Origin: Parietaria judaica
Lineage: Eukaryota > Streptophyta > Magnoliopsida > Rosales > Urticaceae
Direction of reading: 5' to 3'
Assembly: GCA_954871525.1 (NCBI GenBank)
Contig: OX940862.1
Location: forward strand, 36,696,232-36,760,231
DNA: 64,000 bases
Shown in pieces: positions 23,401 to 33,114 of the stretch; the stretch's first letter is position 1, and each line of letters begins with the position of its first letter. The notes under the pieces were generated by a model. That model was not told the origin of the DNA. It searched no databases and saw only the letters and a list, made by a program, of their open reading frames with translations. Both the position numbers and the translations under genes were made by a program.

Positions 23401-24945
23401 GGTTTCAATCAACAAGAAGGTATTGATTTCCTAGAAACCTTTTCTCCAGTTGCTAAACTAGTTACTGTCAAACTTATATTGGCTTTGGCAGCCAATAATG
23501 ACTGGTTTTTGGCTCAACTGGATGTAAATAATGCCTTTTTAAACGGGGACTTAGATGAAGAGGTCTATATGAATCTTCCTCTGGGTTACTATCCTTCTCT
23601 TCCTTCAAATAAAACTGACAAGCTTGTGTGCAAGTTGAATAAATCTATATATGGCTTGAAACAAGCATCTCGTCAGTGGAATGTAAAATTCACGGGAGAA
23701 GTCACTAAACTTGGGTTTGTTCAATCCAAAAGTGACTATTCTCTGTTTGTGAGAGGTACCGGTAACTCTTTCATTGCTTTACTTGTGTACGTTGATGATA
23801 TTGTTCTATGTAGTCCGAATGATGTTCTCATTAAAGCTATTAAAACTGATCTTGGTAACATTTTTAAATTGAAGGATTTAGGAAAGTTAAAGTATTTTTT
23901 AGGCCTTGAAATTACCCGAACTAGGAATGGCATTAATGTTTCACAAAGACAATACACTTTACAGCTACTCACCGAATTTGATTTTCTCAATTCAAAACCG
24001 GTCAAAACTCCCATGGAACAAAATGCCATTCTCAGTTCTGATACGGGACAGCTCCTTGATGATCCTTCCCCTTATAGACGTTTAATTGGAAGGTTATTGT
24101 ATTTAACCATTACTAGACCCGATATCACATATGCTGTGCATTTTCTTAGTCAGTTTTTGTCAGCTCCCCGAGATGCTCACATGAAATCAGCTCATAGACT
24201 TTTGCGATACATCAAGGGACAACCAGGCTTAGGTCTTTTTTACCCTTCAAAGTCCATCAGTAAAGGCCTCAAGGCATACTCAGATGCTGACTGGGCGACA
24301 TGTCCAGATTCCCGGAAATCAATAACAGGTTTTTGTGTCTTCTATAATGATTGTTTAATTTCGTGGAAATCTAAGAAGCAAAACACGGTGTCCAGGTCTT
24401 CTGCTGAGTCAGAATATCGGGCACTTGCTTCCACCTCTGCTGAAATAGTTTGGATTAACCAATTGCTTGTCGATCTTAACATCAAGAATTTGCCTTTACC
24501 GGCAATTTATTGTGACAACCAGGCAGCTATCCATATAGCTACTAATCCAACATTTCATGAACGTACCAAACATATTGAAGTGGATTGCCATTATATCCGT
24601 GATTTACTTAAGTTTCACAAATTGAAACTTTTACCAATTCGTTCTCATTTGCAATTGGCAGATATATTTACTAAACCTGTTTCATCTACTTTATTGTATT
24701 TTCTACTCTCCAAGATGTCCTTGCTCAACATCTTGAGGGGGTGTATTAAGAAAGTATATGGAAGTTTGTTAATTTTGCCACTTTTGTTGCCATTAATATG
24801 TTTCTCTGGATGCAAGATATGTTTGTCGTTTTGCAGGTTCTCTTATGTCGTTTACATTTTTACTAATTGTCGTTTAAGAGCTTCTTGTAAACACGACGTG
24901 TCATCGAGCTATTTCTATAAAGCTCCTTATAAGACCCACGTGTAA
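20425..24945 (+). CDS. Ty1/copia gag-pol polyprotein, uninterrupted frame
   Basis: One open frame of about 1,506 residues from the ATG at 20425 (MEDDSKKK). The frame is also open upstream through antisense phosphatase sequence, but gag homology starts at this ATG. Order: gag with the VSQPLNGDNYASW region; zinc knuckle CTHCKMVGHTVDKC (near 21215); protease DSGATRHIC (near 21587); GAG-pre-integrase WHSRLGHLSHKAL; integrase core with DIWGP, DNAKE and ERKHQHLLNVA; reverse transcriptase with YVDDIVL (near 23788); RNase H with YSDADWATCPDSRKS and SAESEYRAL. The frame runs about 200 bp into the 3-prime LTR before stopping. The reading frame looks competent, but the copy has no primer binding site, so it should not be able to copy itself. 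Confidence 0.93.
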   Translation: MEDDSKKKAITSTVADRAPINDPLSVYYLHHSDSTGAVLVSQPLNGDNYASWSRSMLIALSVKNKVGFVDGSIPKPRDSDERTVNSWTRNNNVVVSWLLNSVSKDIAKSILFGETASEIWKDLKERFKQGNGPRIYELRRDLANLRQAQDSISIFFTKLKSVWEELNDFKPQCKSTSCVDFHNSEYSMKFLMGLNDTYSVIRGQLLLMDLIPPINKIFALCLQEERQRAVGSGSNNLDQANSMAMAAKEDVNQRRNFKKNDRPFCTHCKMVGHTVDKCYKIHGYPPGFQQKFRAQTNSVQTKSYKCEEDNEAIDNLTDGQYQRLIGMLSERMKRKDKMTMAGIPSKPSIGKASGSDNSVNLATFTTGSLNYMCAVNCKSDLYNCWIIDSGATRHICNNELVFSNTRKLENSTVTLPNEEVIHVFLCGDVKINSLITLREVLYIPSFKFNLLSVRTLTIHSGGKVSFTDEACIIQDHSLTRMIGQGKVHEDLYILDCNEPEFYDFSCNKVSASLWHSRLGHLSHKALAPLKGILGYSENDRNDPCYVCPLAKQKRKPFASLNNIFNDVLEVIHCDIWGPFHYKSHNGYKYFLTLVDDCSRFTWTYLLSNKSDVYDVIPRYTALVERQFSKKIKNFKSDNAKELILSEYFGDMGIMHQFSCVETPQQNSVAERKHQHLLNVARALFFQSKVPIAFWSECLLTATYLINRTPTAVLDNKSPYDILFKKPFNYNFLKNFGCLSFASTLQAHRTKFEPRARKCVFLGYAHGYRGYRMYDLNEKSFFVSRDVTFHEDIFPFHNDNTVQNIIDPFNSLVLPIVNNIDQGKMDADNENSVKLTEMTVLGENDTIAPNTISDNSVESIINNSDIVVRKSHRETKRPSYLNDFHCNLINKNNHTSPHDIASVISYENLSKSHKHFALACSLDSEPQYFHEANKFAHWKEAMNEELTAMIDNKTWTVVPLPKDKRSIGCRWIYKNKFNSDGSLARRKARLVAKGFNQQEGIDFLETFSPVAKLVTVKLILALAANNDWFLAQLDVNNAFLNGDLDEEVYMNLPLGYYPSLPSNKTDKLVCKLNKSIYGLKQASRQWNVKFTGEVTKLGFVQSKSDYSLFVRGTGNSFIALLVYVDDIVLCSPNDVLIKAIKTDLGNIFKLKDLGKLKYFLGLEITRTRNGINVSQRQYTLQLLTEFDFLNSKPVKTPMEQNAILSSDTGQLLDDPSPYRRLIGRLLYLTITRPDITYAVHFLSQFLSAPRDAHMKSAHRLLRYIKGQPGLGLFYPSKSISKGLKAYSDADWATCPDSRKSITGFCVFYNDCLISWKSKKQNTVSRSSAESEYRALASTSAEIVWINQLLVDLNIKNLPLPAIYCDNQAAIHIATNPTFHERTKHIEVDCHYIRDLLKFHKLKLLPIRSHLQLADIFTKPVSSTLLYFLLSKMSLLNILRGCIKKVYGSLLILPLLLPLICFSGCKICLSFCRFSYVVYIFTNCRLRASCKHDVSSSYFYKAPYKTHV

Positions 24946-25075
24946 TTTCAATTCTTATGATTCGATTGATACATATATATCAATCTGTTATTGTTGTATA
25001 AAACAGATTGAATATTCATTTTCAATAAAATAATTCTTTTCCTTCAATCTCTCTGATCTTGAAAATTAGATTCTC
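24743..25075 (+). mobile_element. 3-prime copia LTR (right copy)
   Basis: Follows a polypurine tract TTGAGGGGGTG at 24733-24743 directly after the RNase H/C-terminal region of pol. It carries the same TATAAAA and AATAAA-like signals as the left copy. It abuts the 3-prime flank of the acid phosphatase gene, so the element inserted just downstream of that gene, in convergent orientation. Confidence 0.7.
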
Positions 25076-25880
25076 TTAGGAATGTGCAGAGAATGATGTT
25101 ACTATTCCTCGTTATTATGTGACATAAAATTCGGCAGTTGACTTTTTCCCTCCTTTCACTCACGTGCTTTATACTCATGCTCATCCCAAAACAGATTTTT
25201 CAACAAGGAAAACACATATTAAGAGCATCAAAACAACATGATTAATTGGAAAAAGAGGTTAAGTTTCAGATATAATAAATGCAGTTTGGCAATTTGAAGG
25301 TTCTTTTGGCGCCGGGATACCCTTCGAGGCTGCTCCATTGATCTCCGACGATGCCCCAAATGCGGTACCCTTCGTCGACCAATCGCTGCCTAACAGCCGA
25401 TTTGTAGCTCTTCACATCCATCTTCTCGTCTTTCGGGCTCCTAATCACGATTTATATTCGTTTGATTATCAAAAGAATTGAATTTGAGAAAATCATATTT
25501 ACAGGATAGAAATTTCATTCTATTATAATCACATTAACCTCTAACTATATTCTCTTATATTCGAACACGCCTTAACACTTAGTCAATATTATTCATCACA
25601 CAATTAAATTATGTATTTCGACTTTATAGCCCATGTTGGTATTTAAATAAAAAATATAGCTCTAAGTAAATTAATACTACAATTAACTCAAACAATGGGA
25701 TAGAATATAGATTTTGAGGGAGATGTGCATTACCTCAAGTAGAGAGCAGCCCATCCATGAAAGCCGACGTCGACGAGGTTTGCAGCGGTGGGCGTCCACA
25801 AAATTTCCCTTCTGGAAGAGATGAGGAAGATTTTCAGCCCTTTGTCTTTGATCAGATTGAAGATCTCCAGCGTCGGTTTC
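24743..25880. repeat. Right copy of 1,138-bp direct repeat
   Basis: Same content as 19260-20397, but here the phosphatase exon continues past the repeat edge at 25880 with a normal reading frame. This is therefore the original locus and the left copy is the duplicate. Confidence 0.95.
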
Positions 25881-27881
25881 AGAGCCGGTGCGCAGCTCTG
25901 CGCCATCCACACCTCCAAAGATGTCGCGTTGCACTTGAGCCCACTGGAATCACGCCGCACAAACACACACACTCGTGAGGGACGGTGACATTGTGATGAA
26001 ATGAGGATTATATTGCAATGTTGCATCACTCTTCTTTTGTTAAAATATATTAAGAGTGATACGGAGACCGGTAATCGGTATTTCCCTTCCTATCTCGATT
26101 TCTTGAGAATTCCTATATCGGGTTCGGGAATCAAGAGAGGAAAAAAAATATGTTACTGATTTTAAACAAGTATATATACTGAATTTTCCAAGAACTGATA
26201 CTGACCGGACGAAGGAAGGGTGGTGCCCCGGACCGCATATTTATATTAACTAAAACTAATATTTCCATTTAACTTATTAAAGGATAATTAATTTATATTA
26301 AATAAGATGTTTTTTATGATATAGTTTTATGTTTCCACATTATAACAATAAAAGAGCTATATACCATTTGATTTCTTTATCATCCAAATAATTGTAAAAT
26401 AAAATGTTTGTATTTGCTTAAACATTAATTGATAAAAAAAAAAAACCTATTCCTCCTATCTCGCCGTCCTCCCTCTCCCTCATACTCACGAGTTTTGCCA
26501 CCTCACCATTATCGGCTCGTCACGTTCTTTACTAGTCGTTTTCGCCGTCCGGTCGAGTTTTCCATTTTCTTATCTGTGCAGCCCAATATTTTGTATTTTC
26601 TTATCTGTGCAGCCCAATATTTTGTATTTTCTGCTGTTGTTGTGGTTATAATGAATAAGGTACAGTTTTGTTGACTTGTGATAGTATTTTGGCTTCTAGA
26701 AAATAGAAACTTAGAAGGTACAGTTTTGTTTGATAAATAATTAAAAGGTATACAAAAGAAAGTTTTAAAATTATGAAAAAGGAATAATTTTTTCCGCTTC
26801 AAAAAGAAAAAGTATAATATTTTAATTTTAGAAACTTAAAATTTGAGTCGGTAAAAATGAAAACTAAATTATGCTTGAGGATATATTTGATTTGTTTTTA
26901 AAAATAAACAAAAATAGAGGATCTACAAAAGCAAAATTATCAAGATATATTTGTGGCAAAAGTATCACCAAGTGTTTCATAGTACGTCATATACTCCAAA
27001 ATTTACTGCAAAAGTTCCAAAAAATGGTTATGCAGTAAGAAATTTCAAACTTACGGCAAAATAATATTCGTTTTCTAATGTTTTTGCCACGATAAAAATA
27101 ATTTATATTTACAATAGGCAGTGCGGAAGCATTTGAAGAAGGGGGGTGGTTCAAACCACCCCCTCCAAAAAGAAACTTGTACAATAATACCTTATTTTAT
27201 TTTTTTAGTGTAATTTCATACAAATTTTTAGTTAAGCTCCCCCTTAACTATCACCAAAATTTAAATATAACCCCCTCAAATTAAGTTTTGACAAAAAAAA
27301 ATTATATCTAGCCCCCCGGTACATAATTCCTGGTTCCGCTACTTTTTTATCTTTCAAATTTTTTGCCACAACAAATTTTTATTTGGTTCTTGTGCTGCAA
27401 ATATCTACATTGCATAGGCGGAGAACAGTGAGTGAGAGTGAGTCTCTACTCTCTGGATCAAAACTAAAGTAAGGAATGGAAGATGAGCATACCCAAATCC
27501 ATGCTTTCTGAAGTAAGGAATGGTGGAGAGCAGAGTATCGTCAACGTCGAAGACCCACGCGTCCTTCCCGTCGTCCTTGACACAGCAGCACCCGCTCAGG
27601 TACAGCTTCACCTCCTCCAGCGCCTTCTCCGAGTCGGCCCCGTACTGCGACGACGTCATGTACTTCTCGACGTGAGGCACGCACTCCCACGGCACCACCT
27701 CGAACTCCCTCACGTTGTGCACCTCCACGTTCGCCCTCCAGCTCTCGCAGTACCTCCTCAGGCTGTCCCCGCTGTTGCGAGCTCTCAGATTGAGGATGCT
27801 CCAGTCGGCCACCACCGCCGACGAGGCCAGCAGGAGGAGGGCCCAGGTTGCGAAGAGCGAGAAGCGCGCGGGGTTGGCCAT
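25266..27881 (-). CDS. HAD superfamily class IIIB acid phosphatase (VSP-like), secreted
   Basis: Three exons join in phase: 27493-27881, 25734-25943 and 25266-25440. They give 257 residues, the usual size of plant acid phosphatase / vegetative storage protein family members. An N-terminal hydrophobic signal peptide (about residues 6-25) predicts secretion or vacuolar delivery. The catalytic FDVDDT (nucleophile Asp about 112, acid/base Asp about 114) is intact, unlike the inactive storage proteins. LISSRRE (motif II) and the GDQWSSLEG region (motif IV) follow. Family members hydrolyse phosphomonoesters. Intron 1 (1.55 kb) is filled with repeats. The last exon, last intron and part of exon 2 are duplicated at 19783-20397, but this copy is complete. 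Confidence 0.9.
26565..26625. repeat. 30-bp tandem duplication in phosphatase intron 1
   Basis: Two perfect adjacent copies of a 30-bp unit containing CTGTGCAGCCCAATATTTTG. The surrounding intron (25944-27492) is AT-rich and repeat-derived. Confidence 0.9.
27118..27345. mobile_element. TIR-like repeat with CCCC/GGGG blocks in phosphatase intron 1
   Basis: The left end AGTGCGGAAGC and the right end, reversed, GTAGCGGAACC are partly matching. Blocks of GGGGGG, CCACCCCC and CCCCCC lie inside. The style is common in plant small DNA elements. No target duplication was found, so the class is open. Confidence 0.35.
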
Positions 27882-28015
27882 TTCGTGTGCGGGATTGGCG
27901 AGGTGATTGCGGGGAGAAATAGGAGGGAGTTGAAGTGGGGCTCGTTGTGAGCTGTTGGTCTTTAATGGAGGTTGCCTTCATTCACATGGTGGCCATTGAA
28001 GTGATGACGAAAGGG

Positions 28016-28026
28016 AGATATATACA
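28016..28026 (-). promoter_or_regulatory. Candidate TATA box of the acid phosphatase gene
   Basis: Minus-strand GTTGTATATATCT about 140 bp upstream of the ATG at 27881. Transcription would start near 27985, giving a leader of about 100 bases. Weak but well placed. Confidence 0.4.
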
Positions 28027-28199
28027 ACTGGCTGAGCTGAGCTTCCCAACCAACAATGGCTTCCTTGCTCGCTCTTAAATTTGTTCTTATCGACATCAAT
28101 GATTTGATTTGAATGGCACAAAGAAGGGTTCTTCTCTCGTTCCTCTGTCTTATTACTTTGAAAAATCGTCAATGATCAAAATGATTGTGGAAAGCTGTC

Positions 28200-28827
28200 G
28201 CCCCAACGAACTATAATAGCGGCAAAAATATCTAAATTGTAAACAACCGTAATGGCGGTATTCGAAATTTCTAGTGTCCATGTTTTTGTGATTTTATCGC
28301 TATATATATAGCTCATATGTTTTACGACTGTAGGTGTTTATTTTATATTTTGTACTTAGGAACCAAAAAAAAAGGGTGAAAAATTACTTGAAGACAAAAA
28401 AAGAAAAAGGTGTGATAGTCATTTTATAGAGTTCAACGAAGTATAGAGATAAAAAAAAATATAAAGTCAAGACTCAATACTCATAAGTGTATTTCTTTTA
28501 AATAAAAATATTGAAAATTAACTTTTTTTTCTTTTTTTTTTACGAAAAACATACCATATATTTATTAAGAACCAAAATATCACCAATTGTCAATTTTAGA
28601 AATTTAAATTAATCAATATATAGGGGGTAGTATTATCAAACTACAGTTAGATGGTATATTTAAACCTCATGGGAATATTTTTGTGAAAAAAATATAATTA
28701 GAGAGGATGAAAACACAAATGTCACAGAAATATAAAGATAAATCAATGCAAGACTTTAGTAATTAAGAGGGATCGCAACAGTGCCTTGCACTGCCCTCCC
28801 TGTTTCCTGTCGCAACGTGACTCGTTG

Positions 28828-28864
<37 letters not shown>

Positions 28865-29252
28865 AGTGTAGTTTTACACAAAAAAACTAGTGTAGCTCAG
28901 TAGCTGTATATCTCAGTTATTTTTTTTAGGGAGTTTCTTCAATAAAATAAATGTTATGTGTCTTGTTAAAACATAACGATTTATCTTTTATTTGATTTGA
29001 TGATGAAATGCGAAAAAAAAGAGTTTTAACGAAAAACAAAGTAAAAAGTAAAAATTGGAATAGTGAAAAAGAAGCTGATCAATTCATTGTAAAAGCTCAG
29101 GAAATTGTCTATGTATACAACTGCACAACACAATACAATTCCGGCTCAAACTACTTACAAGGCTTTGGCACATCGCCATGTTTATATACACCTCGAAACA
29201 CAATCAAATCTACCCCCTTATTCCGAGTACCAGACACGAAACGGTCGGCCTC
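28200..29252. other. Intergenic, with a 31-base poly(A)
   Basis: No gene seen. A run of 31 A at 28832-28862 follows a GC-richer block (28770-28831) containing TGCCTTGCACTGCCCTCCC. It is followed by two copies of AACTAGTGTAG at about 28861 and 28887. A short retroposon tail with a possible direct repeat is conceivable but unproven. Confidence 0.4.
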
Positions 29253-29465
29253 CTATAAGAACCCATCGTCGAAATTAAGCGCGTAGCTACGAAGATCATA
29301 GCCGAAGCGCTCACCGGCGTTCCCTCTCAGCCCCGTCACAGCCCTCTTCCACTGCGCCCGTACCTTCCAAACCGCCCTCTTCAAAACCCGCTGAGTGCCG
29401 CAGCACGCCCCCGGCGATCCACCATTCGTGTCCTCGAACGACTCGAATCTCGAAAAACCCGCCAT
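29253..29465 (-). CDS. Small conserved-looking plant protein, 70 residues, function unknown
   Basis: Single-exon frame from MAGFSRFESF to LNFDDGFL. A basic middle (RVLKRAVWKVRAQWKRA) is followed by FGYDLRSYALNFDDG, a C-terminal pattern that I recall from small uncharacterised plant proteins; I cannot name a function. The start at 29465 was chosen over the in-frame ATG at 29489 because it is the better-placed start for the conserved part, and a TATA box lies about 75 bp upstream. There is no signal peptide or membrane segment. Confidence 0.7.
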   Translation of the reverse strand: MAGFSRFESFEDTNGGSPGACCGTQRVLKRAVWKVRAQWKRAVTGLRGNAGERFGYDLRSYALNFDDGFL

Positions 29466-29539
29466 GATTGAATTTGACCCTTTTGGCACTGAGAATTTGT
29501 GAGCATAGAAGCAATGAAAAGAGCACGAGAGAGTGTTGG

Positions 29540-29547
29540 TTTTATAA
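29540..29547 (-). promoter_or_regulatory. TATA box of the 70-residue gene
   Basis: Minus-strand CTTATAAAAC, about 75 bp upstream of the ATG at 29465. It predicts a start near 29512 and a leader of about 45 bases. Spacing is good for a plant pol II promoter. Confidence 0.6.
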
Positions 29548-29559
29548 GGAGATTTGAAG

Positions 29560-31469
29560 TGTGAATAAGGCGTAATAAGGAGCCTCTTAATGATGTCACT
29601 TTATCACTTGCTAATAAAGAAAACGTTATCACTTATCTACTAAAACAGTGCTTCAAATTCCTAGTCAGATATAGGCTCCTTTTTTTATTTTTGGTCATCT
29701 TTTGTGACACTTTTGGCTCTCTGTGATGCAATGCCAATCTTGAGATGACACACCACTTTCCCTAGTGACCAACTTTATTCAAGAAGTGCCAATGAAAGAA
29801 AGAAAGAAAATGTGGAAAATTATGTTCTAGTCTTCTTAAAAGGTTTGGTCATTCAGGCTTCATACTATTGGTTAATCATTTATTAGAAGGGAATTAAAAA
29901 AAAGCCCGTCAAAATTATATATCTCGCCTCTCGCTGTAACTTTTTCAATGATATATCGTATGAATCAATCTAGAGTTCAAAAAAATGTTCCAGGGTTTTG
30001 AAATTTTTAAGACTAAAAAGAAGAAGAAGAAAAAAAGAGAACAAGGAATAGATTAAATGATTATTTAGATTTTAGAGTTATTAAGACGTTTCAAATAAAT
30101 AAATAGTTTCAGTCTAAATTTCGCAAAGTGATATTATTAAACTTTCGATATTATTTAGAGTTAATGTGCGAATTATACTTGTGAGTTATATCGGTTGGGC
30201 ACTCTTCTTTCGTTGTATTTCTTTGATCATAGTGAATTGAAGCCTTTTGTCCTTACTTTTCTTTCAAAATTTAATTTCCATATTATAACATAAAAATATG
30301 AATATAGAAAGGTAAAGAGGAAAAACATGAATTGGGTAAACTTTTGAAAATATAAATTTATAGGGGTAAGAAATCGATAAATTTGAAAATTATGCGTAAG
30401 AATTTGAAACCTCTGATTGTAAATTCAAAAGTTAATGAAGATTTGCAGAGAGATTTCGTGGGGGCACACGGCTTCATGACACGATATGAGTTCAGATGAT
30501 GTGTATGTACAAAAAGCGAATTTTCCACTACGATATTCTTTCATATATATATCATAAACCATGTATCAAAGAGGAATTTCCATTGTATTTAAAAAATGAG
30601 ATCTTGCAAATTGAATAAAAATCTTAGTAACGGATTATCATTTAGAATATTTTTAACCTCAAAAAGATAATCCACCCACCTTTCTTGGTTAGATAGGATT
30701 TTCTATGGAAATAACAAAGTTGAAATCGTTTGATAAACACTAGCCCTTTGTGAATGTATAATATATTGTAAGATGAATGCCTTAATTCTAACTTAAAAAA
30801 TATAAATTAAATCAATAAAAATTATATAATTCTTGTTCTTGCTCTCTTTGTGCTCAACATACATTATCAACTACAAGCCAATATATTCGAAAAATTAAGA
30901 TTACACTATAAATATGTAAAATGCTTAAAATACTCGTATTAATAAAGCATGATGTGATATATTTATATATTGTATATTAGAATTACTGACGCATAGACAA
31001 TAAGGACTTGAAAAATGTTATATTTAGAAGGGAAAAAAGTTGTGTAAAATATCTTATCTTTGAAGAATCTCTTCTATTTGGAATCTCCAATTCTCTAAGC
31101 ATAATGGGAATCTACATTTTAAAAGGAAACTTATATATTATGATTGATTGGCTTAATATTTATTTCTAACCTGCAATAGTATGTACTTGTGATTTTTATT
31201 CGTTTTGACACCCATCTTTTAGTTACAAGTATTCCTCCCAACAAACACGTGTAAGATCGAGAACCTTAGGAAACTCCATTGTATTTATTATTTAATGATC
31301 GAAGTCGGTTGGAGATACCGAAGATCTGCGAGGAAAAAAATACCGTGATACGACAAAATTTCGAATTCGAATTGCACGTAATAAGAAAGCATGCATGTTT
31401 CTAGATAGATTTTTCGGGTCTAATAAAAGAGTGGATAAAGTCGAATCATATCTTAAATGATGTCTTTTT
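29560..31469. other. AT-rich spacer with old dispersed repeats
   Basis: No gene supported. Two segments recur in the window: about 30600-30680 resembles about 32565-32640, and about 30990-31240 resembles about 40310-40530. This points to an unidentified repeat family. Confidence 0.5.
30990..31240. repeat. Dispersed repeat, copy 1 (other copy 40310-40530)
   Basis: Shared landmarks in the same order are GACTTGAAAA, GAAGAATC, ATAATGGGAATCTACA, ATGATTGATTGGC and TTAGTTACAA. The two copies have drifted by substitutions and small indels. No coding potential. Confidence 0.7.
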
Positions 31470-32263
31470 GGATTAATTACGGTAATAATACACATTTTTG
31501 GTCAACATGGATTTTAGGTCCTCCAACCTTTCAAAGTGTGGGCAAAAATACACAATGTTTGTTGAATGTAATATATGTTGGTCTTTCCGTTAGAGATGTT
31601 AAATTCTACTGATGTGGTATCGTTAAACTGCTAAATGGATTGCTAACCTGTAATATTAATTCCATAAATTAATTAATAAGAATAAATTAAATCATATTTT
31701 AATTATGATTCAAAAAATAAATTAAAACTTTAAATTAACGAGCAATACTTATTTAACGCGTAGTTCTTATTTTTAAACTCGTGCTTCAATATTATTTACA
31801 TATTTACTATGTCGTTTTTTAAATTACAGTTGTTTTTAATAATCGATCGTTTTTTCTAAAATTTTAGTCGTTTTTAATAAAATGTCGTTATGTAATTTTT
31901 GCAAATTTTAGTCGTGTTTAATAATCCGTCGTTTTTCAAAATTTTAGTCATGTTCGACGAAGAGTCTGGTAGATTTTAGGGGGAGTAAAAAGTATTTATT
32001 TAATTAAAGTATTCGTTTTTTTAATCATAATTAAAATATGATTTAATTTATACTTATTAATTAAGTTATGTAATTAATATGACAAGTTGACAGTCCATTT
32101 AGCAGTTTAACGATGCCACATCAGCAAAATTTAACATCCCTAACAAAAGAACTAACGGATTTTACATTCAACAAACGTTGTGTATTTTTGCCCACACTTT
32201 GAAATGTTGGGGACCTAAAACCCCTGTTCACCAAATGTTATGCATTATTGTCGCAGTTAACCC
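31470..32263. mobile_element. Long-TIR MITE, Mutator-like
   Basis: The arms are inverted copies of about 170 bp. The left reads GGATTAATTACGG and then AAAGTGTGGGCAAAAATACAC near 31535; the right strand, reversed, starts GGGTTAACTGCG and has the same internal landmarks near 32180-32210. The AT-rich centre is non-coding. The possible target duplication (GTCTTTTTG against CTTTTTTTG) is imperfect and T-rich, so unproven. Confidence 0.75.
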
Positions 32264-33114
32264 TTTTTTTGTTTTAATGAGCGTATACACATACATTTAG
32301 CTCCGCCACTGCCACCAGTGCTCGGGCTTGGAGCTAAGAGTGACCCAATATTGGCACTTGGCACACGTTCTTGTTTTGACCTCTTCCTTTAAGCGTCATC
32401 GTTAACGTCGGTGATCAACGCGTGAAAGAACTACGAGAGAGTGACAACTGACTCCCTCTAATCAGCACAAATTTAATTAAAGCATCATATTTATTCTATG
32501 TGAAACCTTTCCAACACTTAGGTCTTTTTAACGAACAAGACCCAAAAATTAATATAAGAACACTTGCAAATTGAATAGAAATCTTATCAACAGATTAATA
32601 TTTAGAGTATTTAAACTCGAAAAAGATGATCCACTAAGTCAGCTTATTTGCCTCCACTTTTATTAATTGGGTCATGTAAGATATGATTTTGAATTAGAAA
32701 GAAGGAAGATGTAATTGATTGGCCGAAAATCGTCCCTTTCTGTATAAACCAAGGTTTAAAATGCCGCTTGCCGTTATCGTTTTGCATTTTTCGTTTTACG
32801 GATATATCGCTTGCCGATGGATATGTCGATGGGCAAATGGTAAAAAAAGGGCATGTCGTTTACCGCATTTACCGCATTTTTCGCATGGGCATACCGCTTG
32901 CCGATGGATATGTCGACGGATATTCTGTAAAAAATATTTGAGTATTTCCAAATTCCAACCATATTTTTATATGGTATTGAATTATTAATTTATAAATTAC
33001 CTATTTAATAAATATGACACACAACCAAAAAAACATATATTAATAATAAATATGACACCATAGAGTTTAGTACACACTCATCATAAGTTCATATAATACC
33101 CAAATATAGAAAAC

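Noticed and set aside
27483..27950. Plus-strand frame over phosphatase exon 1
   Set aside because: Antisense shadow of a GC-rich exon; the minus strand carries the signal peptide and FDVDDT motif.
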